A stretch of DNA of 26,897 nt. Source: Gordonia sp. UBA5067. Its GTDB lineage: Bacteria; Actinomycetota; Actinomycetes; Mycobacteriales; Mycobacteriaceae. The notes beneath the pieces are model-generated. The model did no database searches. It was not told where the DNA came from and saw nothing but the letters and a program-made list of their open reading frames with translations. Position numbers and translations under genes: made by a program. Of this stretch, positions 18,556-24,962 are shown piece after piece. How positions within the stretch are numbered: the stretch's first letter is position 1; each line of letters starts with the position of its first letter. Location of the stretch: NCBI RefSeq assembly GCF_002414845.1, contig NZ_DIAX01000066.1:64038-90934 (forward strand), given 5' to 3'.

Positions 18556-18708
18556 CCCCGACGTCAAGAAGTCGCGGCAACCGGGCGGAGGTCTCCGCGG
18601 TGAGCGCGTTGTCGGCCCTGGGGATAGAGGATCGGTTCTTCCGTCAACGGCGATCCCGGCGTCGATGTCGAGATGTTCTTGCTGCAGTGCTTCGGCGAGA
18701 CTCGTCAC
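18520..18708 (-). pseudogene. Short gene, possible truncated hemerythrin-like protein
   Basis: On the minus strand GGAGGT (complement of 18714-18719) sits 5 nt before a GTG at 18708. The first ~20 residues read VTSLAEALQQEHLDIDAGIA, which resembles the start of actinobacterial hemerythrin/HHE proteins (EHxxID, with the first metal-ligand His). After that the frame turns into Pro/Arg-rich sequence of no recognised family and ends after 62 residues inside the 3' end of the monooxygenase gene. No other frame restores the HHE domain. Most likely this is a decayed or truncated gene downstream of the DUF1345 gene. Alternatively it could be a genuine 62-residue protein. The rest of the 18556-18769 gap shows only the palindrome listed below. 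Confidence 0.4.
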
Positions 18709-18727
18709 AATCCACCTCCGGACGTGT

Positions 18728-18742
18728 GGTGACGACGTCACC
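18728..18742. promoter_or_regulatory. Perfect 15-bp palindrome upstream of the short minus-strand gene
   Basis: GGTGACG-A-CGTCACC is symmetric over 7+1+7 bp. It sits between the DUF1345 stop and the ribosome binding site of the short gene, where an operator would be expected. The TGACG/CGTCA core suits a dimeric regulator. The stem is too short and lacks a T-tract for a terminator. Confidence 0.45.
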
Positions 18743-18769
18743 CAATCCCATTCCCCGGCTGCGCGTCAG

Positions 18770-19390
18770 TCAGCCGGCGACACCGGCGAGAAGGTTGATG
18801 AGCAGCGCCACGATTACCGTGCCGAATAGGTATGAGAGGAGCGCGTGGAGCAGGGCGGGGCGACGCATCCGCGAGCCGGACAAGTCGGTGTCGGAGATGG
18901 CGAAACTCATGCCCACGGTGAAGGCCACATAGGCGAAATCGGTGTACAGCGGGGGATCGGACTGATGGAAGTCGACGCCCCCGACGGGGTCGGTGAAGTA
19001 GAGCCGCGCGTAGTGGGTGGCGAACAAGGTGTGAATCGTGGCCCAGGACGCGACGATGCCGATCAGCGTGCCGACCAGTCGTGCGGTGTCGTCGTGGTGG
19101 ATGAGCACCAGGATGATGCTGGCGAGGCTGCCGAGGGCAGCGGTGACGACCAGGATGGCCGTCCCCGCGTGCGTCGGGTCTTCGCGGCGGGCGAACCTGG
19201 CGGTCTGCGCCGCATCCATCGGCCCGAGTGTCGCCCACGTCCACCCGACATAGGTGATGGCGGTGCCCGTCCATACCGTCATCGTCGGGCTGATCGCCCA
19301 TCCGAACCACAAGATCGCGCCGATCGACGCGCCCACCAGGACGCTGACCGCCAGCCGCTGGATCGCGGACATCTCGCGGGCCCGCCTCAC
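18770..19390 (-). CDS. DUF1345 family membrane protein
   Basis: The 206-residue protein has about five hydrophobic segments, around residues 10-30, 36-52, 73-95, 103-120 and 180-205. The DUF1345 hallmarks are the region HTLFATHYARLYFTDPVGGVDF and the segment DPPLYTDFAYVAFTVGMSFAISDTDLS. The function of this family is unknown. The GTG at 19390 overlaps the preceding stop by 4 bp (GTGA), which supports this start. An ATG seven codons in (19372) is an alternative. It follows the SRAP gene on the same strand and is probably translated from the same mRNA, although no functional link between the two is established. Confidence 0.92.
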   Translation of the reverse strand: MRRAREMSAIQRLAVSVLVGASIGAILWFGWAISPTMTVWTGTAITYVGWTWATLGPMDAAQTARFARREDPTHAGTAILVVTAALGSLASIILVLIHHDDTARLVGTLIGIVASWATIHTLFATHYARLYFTDPVGGVDFHQSDPPLYTDFAYVAFTVGMSFAISDTDLSGSRMRRPALLHALLSYLFGTVIVALLINLLAGVAG

Positions 19391-20181
19391 GAGACCGCAT
19401 CAACGAGATGTGGCCCATTGTTGGCCACTCGGTTCACCAGGGGGGATACTTCGCGGATTTCGATGGCGTCGGCCAACGCCGGCGACGGTGGGGCGAGCAT
19501 GTCTGCCGGCGCGGGCGCATCGGGATCCAGCCAGGCCGACCACCATTGCACCGGCATGATCAGCGGCATGCGGTCGTGGATCTCGCGCAGGGGACCGACT
19601 GCGTCGGCGGTCAGGATCGCGCAGCTCAACAACGGTGGATCCGACGGGTCCGCGTCCGTGGGGTGCCAAACCGACCACAACCCGCCCATGAACAGGCGCG
19701 TGTGGTCGGCGGGGGACATGAAATAGGGGACCTTCTTGACCTTGCCATCATCGCCGGTCGCCGTGCGCCACTCGTACCATCCGTCCATCGGGACCAGGCA
19801 CCGTTTGGACTTGACCGAGGCGCGAAACGACGCCTTCGTCGCAGCGGTCTCGGCGCGCGCGTTGAACAGCGCCCCCTTTCCGATCTCCTTGGCCCATGGC
19901 GGAACCAGCCCCCAGCGCATCGCCCGGATCCGGCGCGCCGGAACGTCTGGGCCGGTGGCGCCCGAGTCCGGTGCATGCCGGTCGACGACGGTGAGCACCG
20001 TCGACGTCGGTGCGACGTTGTAGTTCTCCCACCGTGATGGTGGCTGGTCGCCGGTCGCCAGGCCGTCGAGTGGTTGCTGCGGCGGCGTCTCGGACCGTGG
20101 TAGGCCGGTCACCTCGTTGATCGCGTCAATCTCGGTGGCCAGCCTCGCCGGATCCGTCGTCACTGCATACCGTCCGCACAT
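19387..20181 (-). CDS. SOS response-associated peptidase / abasic-site crosslinking protein (SRAP, YedK/HMCES)
   Basis: SRAP proteins shield abasic sites in single-stranded DNA by forming a thiazolidine crosslink through an N-terminal cysteine exposed after removal of Met. The 264-residue product starts MCGRYAVT, so Cys2 is in place. This fixes the start at 20181, although an ATG three codons upstream (20190) and a longer frame exist. Other active-site positions look intact: N55 in NYNVAPT, E111 in NARAET and H202 in EIHDRMPLIM. M. tuberculosis has a relative, Rv3226c, next to aroA. Here it lies after the accessory stretch and on the strand opposite to sigH. A TAGCAT box (complement of 20189-20194) 7 nt upstream suggests a leaderless mRNA. 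Confidence 0.95.
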   Translation of the reverse strand: MCGRYAVTTDPARLATEIDAINEVTGLPRSETPPQQPLDGLATGDQPPSRWENYNVAPTSTVLTVVDRHAPDSGATGPDVPARRIRAMRWGLVPPWAKEIGKGALFNARAETAATKASFRASVKSKRCLVPMDGWYEWRTATGDDGKVKKVPYFMSPADHTRLFMGGLWSVWHPTDADPSDPPLLSCAILTADAVGPLREIHDRMPLIMPVQWWSAWLDPDAPAPADMLAPPSPALADAIEIREVSPLVNRVANNGPHLVDAVS

Positions 20182-20210
20182 GGGATACATGCTAGAGGCG
20201 CGCTGGGCCG

Positions 20211-20237
20211 GGGAATGTGCGCCGCGCGGGGCGCGTT
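20211..20237 (+). promoter_or_regulatory. SigH/SigR-type promoter upstream of sigH (autoregulation)
   Basis: GGGAAT at 20211-20216 and CGTT at 20234-20237 are separated by 17 bp. This matches the known SigH/SigR consensus (GGGAAT-like -35, GTT -10). Transcription would begin near 20244, so SigH should activate its own gene. The site lies 30 bp from the divergent SRAP start. Confidence 0.85.
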
Positions 20238-20263
20238 GACTCCACACAGAAACACTGACGACG

Positions 20264-20268
20264 AGGAG
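20264..20268 (+). promoter_or_regulatory. Ribosome binding site for an upstream in-frame sigH start (long isoform)
   Basis: AGGAG (within GAGGAG) lies 7 nt before an ATG at 20276. That ATG is in frame with sigH with no stop in between. Starting there adds 36 residues ([13 protein letters not shown]...) to SigH. The site is downstream of the SigH-type promoter, so only transcripts from that promoter would carry it. Confidence 0.65.
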
Positions 20269-20383
20269 TTCGCCCATGTCATGCGCCATTGCGCACCCGA
20301 TCGAGGAGCGCCAGATCTTCGGCTCGCTAGACTTGGGCGAGCGCCGGGCCAACGATCGCCCGACGCGAACCGAAAGGACCGTC

Positions 20384-21022
20384 GTGAGCGAAACGCCCGC
20401 CGACGAGGTGGCTGAGCGCACCGTCGAGACCGACGAGGAGCGCACTGCGAGGTTTGAACGCGACGCGCTGCCGCTTCTCGATCAGCTTTACGGCGCTGCG
20501 CTGCGGATGACGCGCAATCCCGCGGACGCCGAGGATCTCGTCCAGGAGACCTTCATCAAAGCGTTCTCGGCGTTCGCTTCCTTTCGTGAGGGCACCAACC
20601 TCAAAGCGTGGCTGTACCGCATTCTGACGAACACCTACATCAACAGCTATCGCAAGAAGCAGCGGCAGCCGGCACAGTACCCGACTGACGAGATCACCGA
20701 CTGGCAGCTGGCCCAGACCGCCGAGCACACGTCGACCGGGCTTCGGTCGGCGGAGATCGAGGCTCTCGATGCGCTGCCCGACGACGAGATCAAGGAAGCC
20801 TTGCAGGCCTTGCCCGAGGACTTCCGCATGGCGGTGTACTACGCCGACGTCGAAGGACTGCCGTACAAGGAGATCGCCGAAATCATGGACACTCCGATTG
20901 GCACGGTGATGTCGCGGCTGCACAGGGGCCGTCGTCAGCTGCGCGACCTGCTTGCCGACGTCGCCCGCGAGCGCGGCTTCAACCGGGGCCAGAAGGCCGC
21001 TGAGGCGGGAGTGAACCGATGA
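20384..21022 (+). CDS. sigH: ECF sigma factor SigH (thiol-oxidative and heat stress)
   Basis: SigH directs RNA polymerase to thioredoxin, chaperone and protease genes after disulfide or heat stress. The 212-residue form has sigma region 2 ([23 protein letters not shown]...[25 protein letters not shown]) and region 4 ([49 protein letters not shown]). Both are nearly identical to M. tuberculosis SigH as I recall it. The GTG at 20384 is chosen for its length match and for GAAAGGA 5 nt upstream. A second in-frame start at 20276 would give a 248-residue form. A TAGACT box at 20328-20333 could serve a second promoter for the short form. The stop overlaps rshA by 4 bp (ATGA), so factor and anti-factor are translationally coupled. 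Confidence 0.96.
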   Translation: MSETPADEVAERTVETDEERTARFERDALPLLDQLYGAALRMTRNPADAEDLVQETFIKAFSAFASFREGTNLKAWLYRILTNTYINSYRKKQRQPAQYPTDEITDWQLAQTAEHTSTGLRSAEIEALDALPDDEIKEALQALPEDFRMAVYYADVEGLPYKEIAEIMDTPIGTVMSRLHRGRRQLRDLLADVARERGFNRGQKAAEAGVNR

Positions 21023-21378
21023 CCGAGAGCGACCCCGAGTTCGAGTCCCTCGACTGCACCAATGTGCTTGCCGAGGTGTGGTTGTTGCTCGACAACGAAT
21101 GCGATCCGGGTGCACGGGCACGGTTGCAGGAGCACCTCGACCGATGCCCGTCCTGCCTGGCGCAGTTCGGGATCGAGCAGCAGATCAAGGCGCTGGTCAG
21201 CCGCAAGTGCGGCGGTGAGCGTGCGCCGCAGGGGCTCGCCGACCGGCTCCGGGTGCAAATCCGTCAATCGACAACGGTGCTGCAGAGCTCGGATGGCGAG
21301 TCGGTGTCGCGGACGACGGTGACCCGTACCAGCGTCACCTCACACCGGCAAACAGAAAACCCGGGCGGCCGGCGCTAG
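21019..21378 (+). CDS. rshA: Zinc-binding redox-sensitive anti-sigma factor RshA
   Basis: RshA holds SigH inactive in reducing conditions and releases it when its zinc-site cysteines are oxidised. The 119-residue protein has the ZAS motif H39-x3-C43-x2-C46 (EHLDRCPSC), with further cysteines at 13 and 28. The N-terminal helix ([18 protein letters not shown]) forms the usual sigma-binding part. The C-terminal ~45 residues are Ser/Thr/Arg-rich and likely disordered. The start overlaps sigH by 4 bp, typical of this pair. The stop lies inside an inverted repeat that probably ends transcription of the operon. Confidence 0.94.
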   Translation: MTESDPEFESLDCTNVLAEVWLLLDNECDPGARARLQEHLDRCPSCLAQFGIEQQIKALVSRKCGGERAPQGLADRLRVQIRQSTTVLQSSDGESVSRTTVTRTSVTSHRQTENPGGRR

Positions 21379-21396
21379 CGCCAGCAACACCCGGGT
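21359..21396. terminator. Probable bidirectional terminator between rshA and bL37
   Basis: ACCCGGG (21359-21365) pairs with CCCGGGT (21390-21396), and a 12-bp perfect palindrome GGCGCTAGCGCC (21371-21382) nests inside. The rshA stop is within it. On the minus strand the arms are followed by TTTTCTG (complement of 21352-21358), giving a short U-rich tail for bL37 transcripts. The plus-strand side has no clear U-tract. Confidence 0.6.
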
Positions 21397-21421
21397 CATA
21401 GGTTTCGACCCAAAACGCGGG

Positions 21422-21496
21422 TCAGGCGTTCGGTCGTTTGCCGTGGTTGGCGGCATTCTTCTTGCGAGCGCGCTTCTTGCGTCCACGCTTACCCAT
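21422..21496 (-). CDS. 50S ribosomal protein bL37 (24 residues)
   Basis: A complete 24-residue basic peptide is encoded: MGKRGRKKRARKKN at the start and ANHGKRPNA at the end. This is the pattern of bL37, the tiny actinobacterial large-subunit protein seen in mycobacterial ribosome structures. A perfect ribosome binding site, AAGGAGAG, lies about 6 nt before the ATG (complement of 21503-21510). About half of its residues are Lys or Arg, as expected for an rRNA-binding tail. It sits alone on the minus strand between rshA and the biotinyl protein gene. It is short enough to be missed by automatic annotation. Confidence 0.88.
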   Translation of the reverse strand: MGKRGRKKRARKKNAANHGKRPNA

Positions 21497-21610
21497 GGGA
21501 CTCTCCTTCTCCGGTGGTGGATCCATTCTTCCATGCACCCCGCCGCAATCGGAAAACGAGCCACCCGGAGCCCGATGCCAACCGGGCCGGAATACTGCAG
21601 TCCGGTGGGC

Positions 21611-21616
21611 TACCGT
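21611..21616 (+). promoter_or_regulatory. Candidate -10 box of the biotinyl protein gene (leaderless)
   Basis: TACCGT is followed by 6 nt and the ATG at 21623, with no Shine-Dalgarno sequence. The spacing matches the NUDIX, 66-residue and 137-residue protein genes in this window. GGAATA at 21589-21594 lies near the -35 position. The gap to the divergent bL37 gene is 126 bp. Confidence 0.5.
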
Positions 21617-21622
21617 GGGTCC

Positions 21623-21838
21623 ATGGCTGAAGACGTAGTTGCCGAGATCGTTGCCACCGTTCTCGAGGTGCGCGTGTCCGGCGGCCAGTCGGTCGAGGTC
21701 GGCGACACCCTCGTGCTGCTGGAGTCGATGAAGATGGAGATTCCCGTCGTCGCCGAAGACGCGGGTGTGCTCGACGAGGTGAAAGTCTCCGTCGACGACG
21801 TCATCCAGGCCGGCGACGTGATAGCTACCTACCGGTAG
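21623..21838 (+). CDS. Biotinyl carrier-type protein (TB7.3/Rv3221c-like)
   Basis: The 71-residue protein is a single biotinyl/lipoyl domain. The attachment motif is ESMKME with the target K37, close to the EAMKM consensus of biotin carriers. The second half (AGVLDEVKVSVDDVIQAGDVIATYR) completes the flattened beta-barrel. It is the same length as M. tuberculosis TB7.3 and sits in the same place, between rshA and the pdtaS-like kinase. No carboxylase subunit is nearby, so what it carries biotin for is not known from context. The gap to the kinase gene is only 7 bp, so the two are probably one transcript. Confidence 0.95.
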   Translation: MAEDVVAEIVATVLEVRVSGGQSVEVGDTLVLLESMKMEIPVVAEDAGVLDEVKVSVDDVIQAGDVIATYR

Positions 21839-21845
21839 CCGGCCG

Positions 21846-23429
21846 GTGTCGACCCTCGCCGATCTTCTCGCTGCCCACACCGGCCTCACCGACGAACAGG
21901 GCGGTCATCTCCAACGGCTCGTCGGGGAGTGGCAGTTGCTGGCCGATCTTTCGTTTGCCGACCTCTTGCTCACGGTCCCGGCCGTGGCCGGTACGACCGG
22001 GAAGTCGAGTGAGACACCGGGGGCGTTCCTCACCGTCGCCCAGTGTCGGCCGAACACGGCGTCCACGGTCCTGCCGGGCGACGAAGTCGACCAGGTCGTC
22101 GCCGACGAGCAGCGCGGGCGTGCCCTGGCGGGCGCGATGCGGCGGGGCGAGATCGTGCCGGGCGAGGCGATGGTCGTGAGTGGTGTGGCGGTGCGGCGGG
22201 ACCTGGTTCCGGTGCGGTACGGCGGCGAGGTGATCGCCGTCCTCACCCAGGCGGCCGCGAATACCGCGCAGCGGGTGCCCTCCCCCCTGGAGCGTGCGTA
22301 CCAGGCGTCGGCGGCGGACCTGTGCCAGATGGTCGCCGATGGAACTTTTCCTCCCCTCGAGGGCAATGAGGCGGGCCTGTCCACTCCCCGGGCCGGTGAC
22401 GGGTTCGTGCGCCTGGACGCCGACGGCCTCGTCGAGTACGCCAGCCCCAACGCATTGTCGGCGTTTCACCGCATGGGGTACACCAGCGACCTGTCCGGTG
22501 TCAGCCTCGCCCAGGTCGTCGGCGCGGTGGTCTCGGACGCCTTCGACGCCGGGGATGCCGCGGCGATGATCGAGTTGGCCGTGTCCGGTCCCGCCCTCGG
22601 CGACGGTGCCGACCACCAGGTGCTGCGGATGGAGGTCGACGCCCGGCGGGCGACCGTCCTCGTGCGGATGGTGCCGTTGCGTCCGCGCGGCAGCGCGACC
22701 GGAGCCATCGTTCTGGTGCGCGATGTCACCGAGGTCAAGCGTCGCGACCGTGCCCTCATCAGCAAGGACGCGACGATCCGCGAGATCCACCACCGGGTGA
22801 AGAACAACCTGCAGAGTGTGTCGGCGCTACTGCGCCTGCAGGCGCGCCGAACAGCGAATCCGGAGGCCCGCACGGCGCTGACCGAGGCGGTCCGCCGGGT
22901 GGCGTCGATCGCGCTGGTGCACGAATTCCTGTCGGGCAGCGTCGACGAGGAGGTCGACGTCGACGAGGTTGTGCGCCGGCTGCTCCCGGTGCTCGTCGAT
23001 GCGACGAGCACCAATGCGGGACACGCGCAGGTCGTCGTCGACGGCCGGTTCGGGGTGCTGCCGGCTGACCTCGCCATGCCGCTGGTGATGGTGCTGACCG
23101 AACTGATCCAGAACTCGGTTGAGCATGGTTTCGCCGATGGCCGGGCTGGGCGGATCGAGGTTGCCGCGCAGCGCGAGCTGCGCGAACTGTCGATTAGGGT
23201 CAGCGATGACGGTGCGGGCATCCCCGATGACTTCGACATCGAGAGTAGCGGCCATCTCGGGCTGCAGATCGTGCGGACGCTGGTCCAGATCGATCTGAAC
23301 GGCGCGGTAGAGTTCGCCGGCTCGGCCGACGGGGGAGCGTCGGTGCGGGTGGTCATTCCCCTGGCGCCCCCGCCACCCGGGTTCGGCGGGCACGAAAAAG
23401 CCCCGGCCGCCGATGGCGGCCGGGGCTGA
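21846..23429 (+). CDS. pdtaS: Sensor histidine kinase PdtaS
   Basis: PdtaS is a soluble kinase that phosphorylates the RNA-binding antiterminator PdtaR. The 527-residue protein has an N-terminal GAF-like region (to ~145), a PAS-like region (~185-295, ending GAIVLVRDVTEVKRRDRAL), a HisKA_2 dimerisation domain with EIHHRVKNNLQSVSALLRLQARR, and an ATPase domain with LTELIQNSVEHGF (N box), SDDGAGIP (G1) and GHLGLQIVRTL (G2). No membrane segments are present. The mycobacterial enzyme is reported to respond to copper and nitric oxide. The GTG at 21846 follows the biotinyl protein by 7 bp. The last ~13 residues (EKAPAADGGRG and neighbours) are encoded by DNA that forms the whiB1 terminator. The pdtaR gene is not in this window. 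Confidence 0.93.
   Translation: MSTLADLLAAHTGLTDEQGGHLQRLVGEWQLLADLSFADLLLTVPAVAGTTGKSSETPGAFLTVAQCRPNTASTVLPGDEVDQVVADEQRGRALAGAMRRGEIVPGEAMVVSGVAVRRDLVPVRYGGEVIAVLTQAAANTAQRVPSPLERAYQASAADLCQMVADGTFPPLEGNEAGLSTPRAGDGFVRLDADGLVEYASPNALSAFHRMGYTSDLSGVSLAQVVGAVVSDAFDAGDAAAMIELAVSGPALGDGADHQVLRMEVDARRATVLVRMVPLRPRGSATGAIVLVRDVTEVKRRDRALISKDATIREIHHRVKNNLQSVSALLRLQARRTANPEARTALTEAVRRVASIALVHEFLSGSVDEEVDVDEVVRRLLPVLVDATSTNAGHAQVVVDGRFGVLPADLAMPLVMVLTELIQNSVEHGFADGRAGRIEVAAQRELRELSIRVSDDGAGIPDDFDIESSGHLGLQIVRTLVQIDLNGAVEFAGSADGGASVRVVIPLAPPPPGFGGHEKAPAADGGRG
23395..23427 (-). terminator. Intrinsic terminator of whiB1, inside the pdtaS coding end
   Basis: AGCCCCGGCCGCC (23399-23411) and GGCGGCCGGGGCT (23415-23427) form a perfect 13-bp stem with a 3-nt loop. 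On the minus strand the stem is followed by TTTTT (complement of 23395-23399), the classical layout for transcripts coming from whiB1. There is no U-tract on the plus-strand side. The pdtaS stop codon overlaps the stem at 23427. Confidence 0.9.
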
Positions 23430-23432
23430 TCG

Positions 23433-23469
23433 GTTGGACTAGACGCTGCTGTTGGACCTAGACGCTGCT
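23433..23469. repeat. Imperfect tandem duplication at the 3' end of whiB1
   Basis: GTTGGACTAGACGCTGCT (23433-23450) is repeated as the same sequence with one extra C (23451-23469). The second copy spans the last codons and stop of whiB1. The first copy lies between that stop and the terminator, so the gene's end appears to have been duplicated once. Confidence 0.85.
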
Positions 23470-23712
23470 GCGCGCGCGGGTGCGGGCGTTGCGCCGCTTG
23501 AGCGCGCGGCGCTCGTCCTCGCTCATGCCGCCCCAGACGCCGGCGTCCTGGCCGGAGTCGAGCGCCCAGGTCAGGCACTCGGCGGTTACGGGGCAGCGAT
23601 TGCAAACGAGCTTCGCGTCGGCGATCTGGGCGATGGCCGGTCCGCTGGTTCCAACGGGGAAGAACAGCTCCGGGTCTTCGTCGCGACAGATTGCCTTGTG
23701 GCGCCAATCCAT
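23458..23712 (-). CDS. whiB1: Iron-sulfur transcription factor WhiB1
   Basis: WhiB1 carries a nitric oxide-sensitive [4Fe-4S] cluster, binds the primary sigma factor and is essential in M. tuberculosis. The 84-residue protein has the four cluster cysteines C9, C37, C40 and C46, the GVWGG turn at residues 58-62, and the basic C-terminal tail RRALKRRNARTRAR for DNA contact. The length equals that of the M. tuberculosis protein, and the sequence is almost collinear with it. The ATG at 23712 has GAGGAG about 9 nt upstream. A CRP-like palindrome lies 125 bp upstream, and an intrinsic terminator follows within the convergent pdtaS end. Only the last few residues differ from the usual end, next to the local duplication. 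Confidence 0.97.
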   Translation of the reverse strand: MDWRHKAICRDEDPELFFPVGTSGPAIAQIADAKLVCNRCPVTAECLTWALDSGQDAGVWGGMSEDERRALKRRNARTRARSSV

Positions 23713-23792
23713 GTCTTCAAACTCCTCGTGTGTGGGCGCAGCAATGCGCGCCCGTTTTGAGCCTCGCCGGGCGTTGGCTGGGTTTCGTTGGC

Positions 23793-23798
23793 TGTTTA
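23793..23798 (-). promoter_or_regulatory. Tentative -10 box of whiB1
   Basis: On the minus strand TAAACA (complement of 23793-23798) would start transcription near 23786, leaving a leader of about 74 nt. The CRP-like palindrome would then be centred about 58 bp upstream of the start, a workable activator position. The -35 region is poor, which suits an activator-dependent promoter. The rest of 23713-23937 shows nothing else I recognise. Confidence 0.35.
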
Positions 23799-23836
23799 CA
23801 CGGGCGTCAACTCGCGTTTGGTCGCTCGTGGGTCCT

Positions 23837-23852
23837 TGTGAATACTTTCACG
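23837..23852. promoter_or_regulatory. CRP-like binding site upstream of whiB1
   Basis: TGTGA-ATACTT-TCACG matches the CRP consensus TGTGA-N6-TCACA at 9 of 10 conserved positions. M. tuberculosis whiB1 is known to be controlled by the cAMP receptor protein Rv3676 through sites in the same intergenic region, so conservation of this circuit is likely. Confidence 0.8.
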
Positions 23853-23937
23853 AATCGAGCCGAAGTCAATAGGTTTCCAATAACACGTGGGCAAGGTCAC
23901 TGTGCGCCCGGGGTCGGGTTTCGTATGCTAGCGCCCG

Positions 23938-24897
23938 CTATCCTGCCTGTTCAGCGGGGGCCACAACAGTGAGCGCGCCGGGCCGGTAGTGAAATCGCAT
24001 CTCGGTTCGCTCACCGGTGAAGTCGCCGTCGATCTGCGTTGGCAGGGGGACCGGCGACGAGAAGGACACCGCGGTCACGTCGTCATCGCGAAAGACATGG
24101 CGGGCGTGCGGATCAGCCCGGGTCAGCAGGCGCGTCGCCAGCGGAAGGTTGCGGGCGACACTCATCGTCGACGAGGCAAAAACACCCAGCCCGCCCGACA
24201 GTGAGGTGCCCGGGTTGGTCTCGATAGTCCTGCCGCCCAGGTAGGTCCACGGCGTCGTGTTGAGCACGAAGGCGAAGCTGATGCCGGGCAGCACCCGGGT
24301 GGATCCGTCGCGGTCGGTGACCACGACCTCGAAACGCTGCTGGTCGGCGCGGTGGCGCAGGAAGGTGACGACCGTCGTGAACAGGTATCGGCCGGGGGTG
24401 GCCGCCTTACCGCGATTGCGTTTGTCCTCCATGGCCCGGATGACGCGCGCGTCGACGCCCATGCCGCAGTTGAACAGGAACCAGCGGTCGTCGGTGATTC
24501 CCAGGTTCACCATGCGCTGTGCGCCGGACGCCAGCAATTCGATGAGCTGGGCGGTGGCCAGCAGTGGGTCGGCGTCGATGCCCAAAGCCCGGGCGAACAC
24601 GTTGGCACTGCCACCGGGGATGATGCCGAGCCGGGGGAGTGCCGCCGGGCGGGCATCGGCGGGACTGCCGAGCAGCCCGTTGACGACTTCGTTGACCGAC
24701 CCGTCGCCGCCGTGCACGACGATGGCGTCGTAGCCGCCGTCGCGCACCGCCCGCTGTGCCAGTTCCTCGGCATGGCCGCGATGGGTGGTTTGCTCGACAG
24801 TGAGCTCCATCCGCGACGCGAGAGTGTGCGCGAGGGTGTCACGGCCGGCCGGCGTCGTGGCGGTCGCGTAAGGATTGACGATGAGCAATGCCCGCAC
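23938..24897 (-). CDS. Diacylglycerol/lipid kinase family protein (DagK/YegS-type, Rv3218-like)
   Basis: The 319-residue protein phosphorylates a lipid, probably diacylglycerol or a related alcohol, using ATP. It shows the N-terminal LLIVNPYA, the nucleotide-binding VVHGGDGSVNEVVNGLLG (about residues 60-77), GIIPGGSANVFARALGI, and a C-terminal beta-sandwich with FNCGMGVDARVI and the conserved IDGDFTG near the end. No membrane segment is seen. The GTG at 24897 gives the standard start (VRALLIVNPYA). A TAGGGT box (complement of 24906-24911) lies 8 nt upstream, so the mRNA may be leaderless. It is on the same strand as whiB1, 225 bp upstream of it, in the same order as Rv3218-Rv3219. Confidence 0.92.
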   Translation of the reverse strand: MRALLIVNPYATATTPAGRDTLAHTLASRMELTVEQTTHRGHAEELAQRAVRDGGYDAIVVHGGDGSVNEVVNGLLGSPADARPAALPRLGIIPGGSANVFARALGIDADPLLATAQLIELLASGAQRMVNLGITDDRWFLFNCGMGVDARVIRAMEDKRNRGKAATPGRYLFTTVVTFLRHRADQQRFEVVVTDRDGSTRVLPGISFAFVLNTTPWTYLGGRTIETNPGTSLSGGLGVFASSTMSVARNLPLATRLLTRADPHARHVFRDDDVTAVSFSSPVPLPTQIDGDFTGERTEMRFHYRPGALTVVAPAEQAG

Positions 24898-24905
24898 GGA
24901 ACACC

Positions 24906-24956
24906 ACCCTACGTCGGTGCCCCGAGCATTGTGAAACAGCGCCGGGGCAATACCCT
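24906..24956. promoter_or_regulatory. Divergent leaderless-type promoters of the DagK-like and membrane protein genes
   Basis: The 65-bp gap holds two opposing TANNNT boxes. TAGGGT on the minus strand (24906-24911) is 8 nt before the GTG at 24897. TACCCT on the plus strand (24951-24956) is 6 nt before the ATG at 24963. Neither start has a clear Shine-Dalgarno sequence. Confidence 0.5.
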
Positions 24957-24962
24957 TGGGCC

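Noticed and set aside
20182..20445. Upstream extension of the SRAP protein
   Set aside because: SRAP chemistry needs Cys at position 2 after Met removal, so the MCGRY start at 20181 is required. The extension also covers the sigH promoter.
21497..21889. Long minus-strand frame that ends in the bL37 sequence
   Set aside because: The upstream part is antisense to the biotinyl protein gene, and the ribosome binding site directly before the ATG at 21496 marks the true start.
23452..23760. Plus-strand frame antisense to whiB1
   Set aside because: It has no ribosome binding site or family similarity. High GC content leaves antisense frames open, and whiB1 itself is unmistakable.
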